A stretch of DNA of 64,000 bases. Source: JAEXOD01 sp963663265. Its GTDB lineage: Bacteria; Bacteroidota; Ignavibacteria; Ignavibacteriales; Melioribacteraceae. The DNA lies in assembly GCA_963663265.2 (NCBI GenBank), contig CAXXXM010000002.1, positions 2,046,001 through 2,110,000 on the forward strand. Reading direction: 5' to 3'. The notes under the pieces were generated by a model. The model was not told the origin of the DNA, did no database searches, and worked only from the letters and a program-made list of their open reading frames with translations. Made by a program: the position numbers and the translations under genes. Of this stretch, positions 63,148 to 64,000 are shown piece by piece; within the stretch, counting starts at the first letter, position 1, and each line of letters opens with the position of its first letter.

Positions 63148-64000
63148 TTATTTAGGGATAGTAAAACTTATCATAGTCCCCTTTTCTAAAGTACTTTCGG
63201 CATAAATTTTCCCATTATGCTTTAGAACAATTTCTTTTGATAGATTAAATCCTAAGCCGGTTCCAACTTCACTTGCTGTTCCGGCAGTAGAAAAATTAGA
63301 ATTGTCAAATAACTTTTTAATGTTTTCGGGGCTCATTCCAACACCATTATCTGAAACCGAAATTTCATAATTATTGTCAATTAATTTTGCAGAAACCTTA
63401 ATAAAACCATTGATGTTGGAGAACTTTAGGCTATTTGAAATTAAATTTCTAAGAACAACCTTAAACAAAATTTCATCGACCTCAAGGTTTATTCCTTTGT
63501 TTATTTCATTAATTAGGTTTAAGTTTTTGATTTTTGCAATTACTTCAACTTGTTCAAAAACAGTATTGACAGTATGATGTAAATTAATAAAAGATTTCGA
63601 TAAGTTGAAGTTTTTCTTTGTTACTTTTGCCCAGTTTAGTAAGTCATCCAATAATTCATACTGCTTTTCTAAGGCTTTATATAGTTCCGAGGAGTATTCT
63701 TTTATTTCCTCTTTAGCTAAGTCGTCAGAATTTTTTGCCAAAATTTCAGAAAGTCCTAAGAATCCTTGAAATGGAGAGCGTAGGTCATGAGCAATTATTG
63801 CAAAAAATTTATCTTTTGTTTCATTTAGTTCTTTAAGATAGTTTTCTGATTCTATTAATCTATCTTCGGCAATTTTTTTTGTTGTATTATCATGTGCCAC
63901 ATATAAAACCGAATTGTCGTTTAAATATGTTAAGCGAGCAATAAACCAGAATGCCTGCCCATTAATTTCTAATGGATAATCAATAATTACTGTCTTTTTT
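63148..64000 (-). CDS. PAS-domain histidine kinase, C-terminal part (5' end outside window)
   Basis: The frame is open to the window edge. The GTG near 63900 is not the true start, because upstream codons continue a PAS/PAC domain (GQAFWFIARLTYLNDNSVLY). Then follow a linker, HisKA with FFAIIAHDLRSPFQGFLGLS and an ATPase domain with NLISNSLKFS, DNGVGM and TASEVGTGLGFNLSKEI, ending at GTMISFTIPK. It is very like the kinases at 39503-40783 and 59110-61143 in the H-box and ATP lid, so part of a local paralogous family. The sensor end is not visible. Confidence 0.93.
   Translation of the reverse strand, partial: KKTVIIDYPLEINGQAFWFIARLTYLNDNSVLYVAHDNTTKKIAEDRLIESENYLKELNETKDKFFAIIAHDLRSPFQGFLGLSEILAKNSDDLAKEEIKEYSSELYKALEKQYELLDDLLNWAKVTKKNFNLSKSFINLHHTVNTVFEQVEVIAKIKNLNLINEINKGINLEVDEILFKVVLRNLISNSLKFSNINGFIKVSAKLIDNNYEISVSDNGVGMSPENIKKLFDNSNFSTAGTASEVGTGLGFNLSKEIVLKHNGKIYAESTLEKGTMISFTIPK

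Noticed and set aside
1..64000. tRNA, rRNA, integrase or transposase genes
   Set aside because: I looked for T-loop-like GTTCRA motifs, rRNA blocks and transposase/integrase motifs and found none that I could support.

Overview
The window is an AT-rich stretch of bacterial chromosome. It most likely comes from the Ignavibacteria (Bacteroidota/Chlorobi group). Four secreted proteins (8276-10318, 10473-12545, 42196-44568, 44932-48564) end in a type IX secretion sorting domain with the motif NYPNPFNPSTTI, or YPNPFNP with a GxYxY tail, which is common in that group. TonB-dependent uptake, an S46 peptidase and a SusA-like amylase point the same way. The taxonomic call is an inference from protein features. 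I saw no rRNA, tRNA or CRISPR array.

Layout. 1-2.2 kb: the end of a TonB-dependent receptor overlapping a beta-propeller lipoprotein, an arrangement like BtuB-BtuG cobalamin uptake. 2.3-4.7 kb: a soluble [FeFe]-hydrogenase-like sensor fused to a chemoreceptor signalling domain. 5.0-12.5 kb: a large secreted BNR-propeller protein and two tandem VIT/vWA surface proteins. 12.7-16.1 kb: a chaperone cluster hsp20-dnaJ-htpG. 16.1-17.1 kb: gene-free DNA with dispersed repeats. 17.1-20.0 kb: housekeeping genes (pfkA, tsaC/sua5, hisN).

20.1-25.4 kb is the main accessory region. It holds a 1015-residue PD-(D/E)XK-NACHT protein (an NLR-like antiphage candidate), then debris and short repeats, then a PIN-like protein and an XRE-ImmA/IrrE regulator. 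The regulator's promoter is covered by a perfect 14-bp inverted repeat. The PIN/ImmA pair lies between the intact 3' end of an S46 peptidase gene and a decayed about 95-bp second copy of that 3' end, which suggests an insertion.

25.4-32.5 kb: S46 peptidase, GDP-fucose synthesis (fcl, gmd), rsgA, gldA. 32.5-34.2 kb: sparse DNA with one 47-codon lysine-rich gene. 34.2-36.2 kb: two outer-membrane proteins, one OmpA-like with calcium-binding repeats. 36.5-40.8 kb: a CheB-CheR-PAS fusion followed two bases later by a PAS histidine kinase. 41-48.6 kb: menC-like enolase-superfamily enzyme and two large T9SS-exported surface proteins. 48.6-49.7 kb: a gene-free cluster of palindromes and dispersed repeats, two of which recur at 16.5-17 kb. 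49.7-56.4 kb: an alpha/beta hydrolase, a barrel-like protein, a multi-PAS kinase, and a peroxide-stress unit (Cys glutathione peroxidase, OhrR-like regulator, frameshifted metallo-beta-lactamase-fold gene). 56.6-64 kb: SusA-like amylase, pentapeptide-repeat protein, and three further histidine kinases, the last cut by the window edge.

Signal transduction stands out: five histidine kinases, a CheB-CheR fusion and one chemoreceptor-like sensor, with no response regulator, CheA or CheW in the window.
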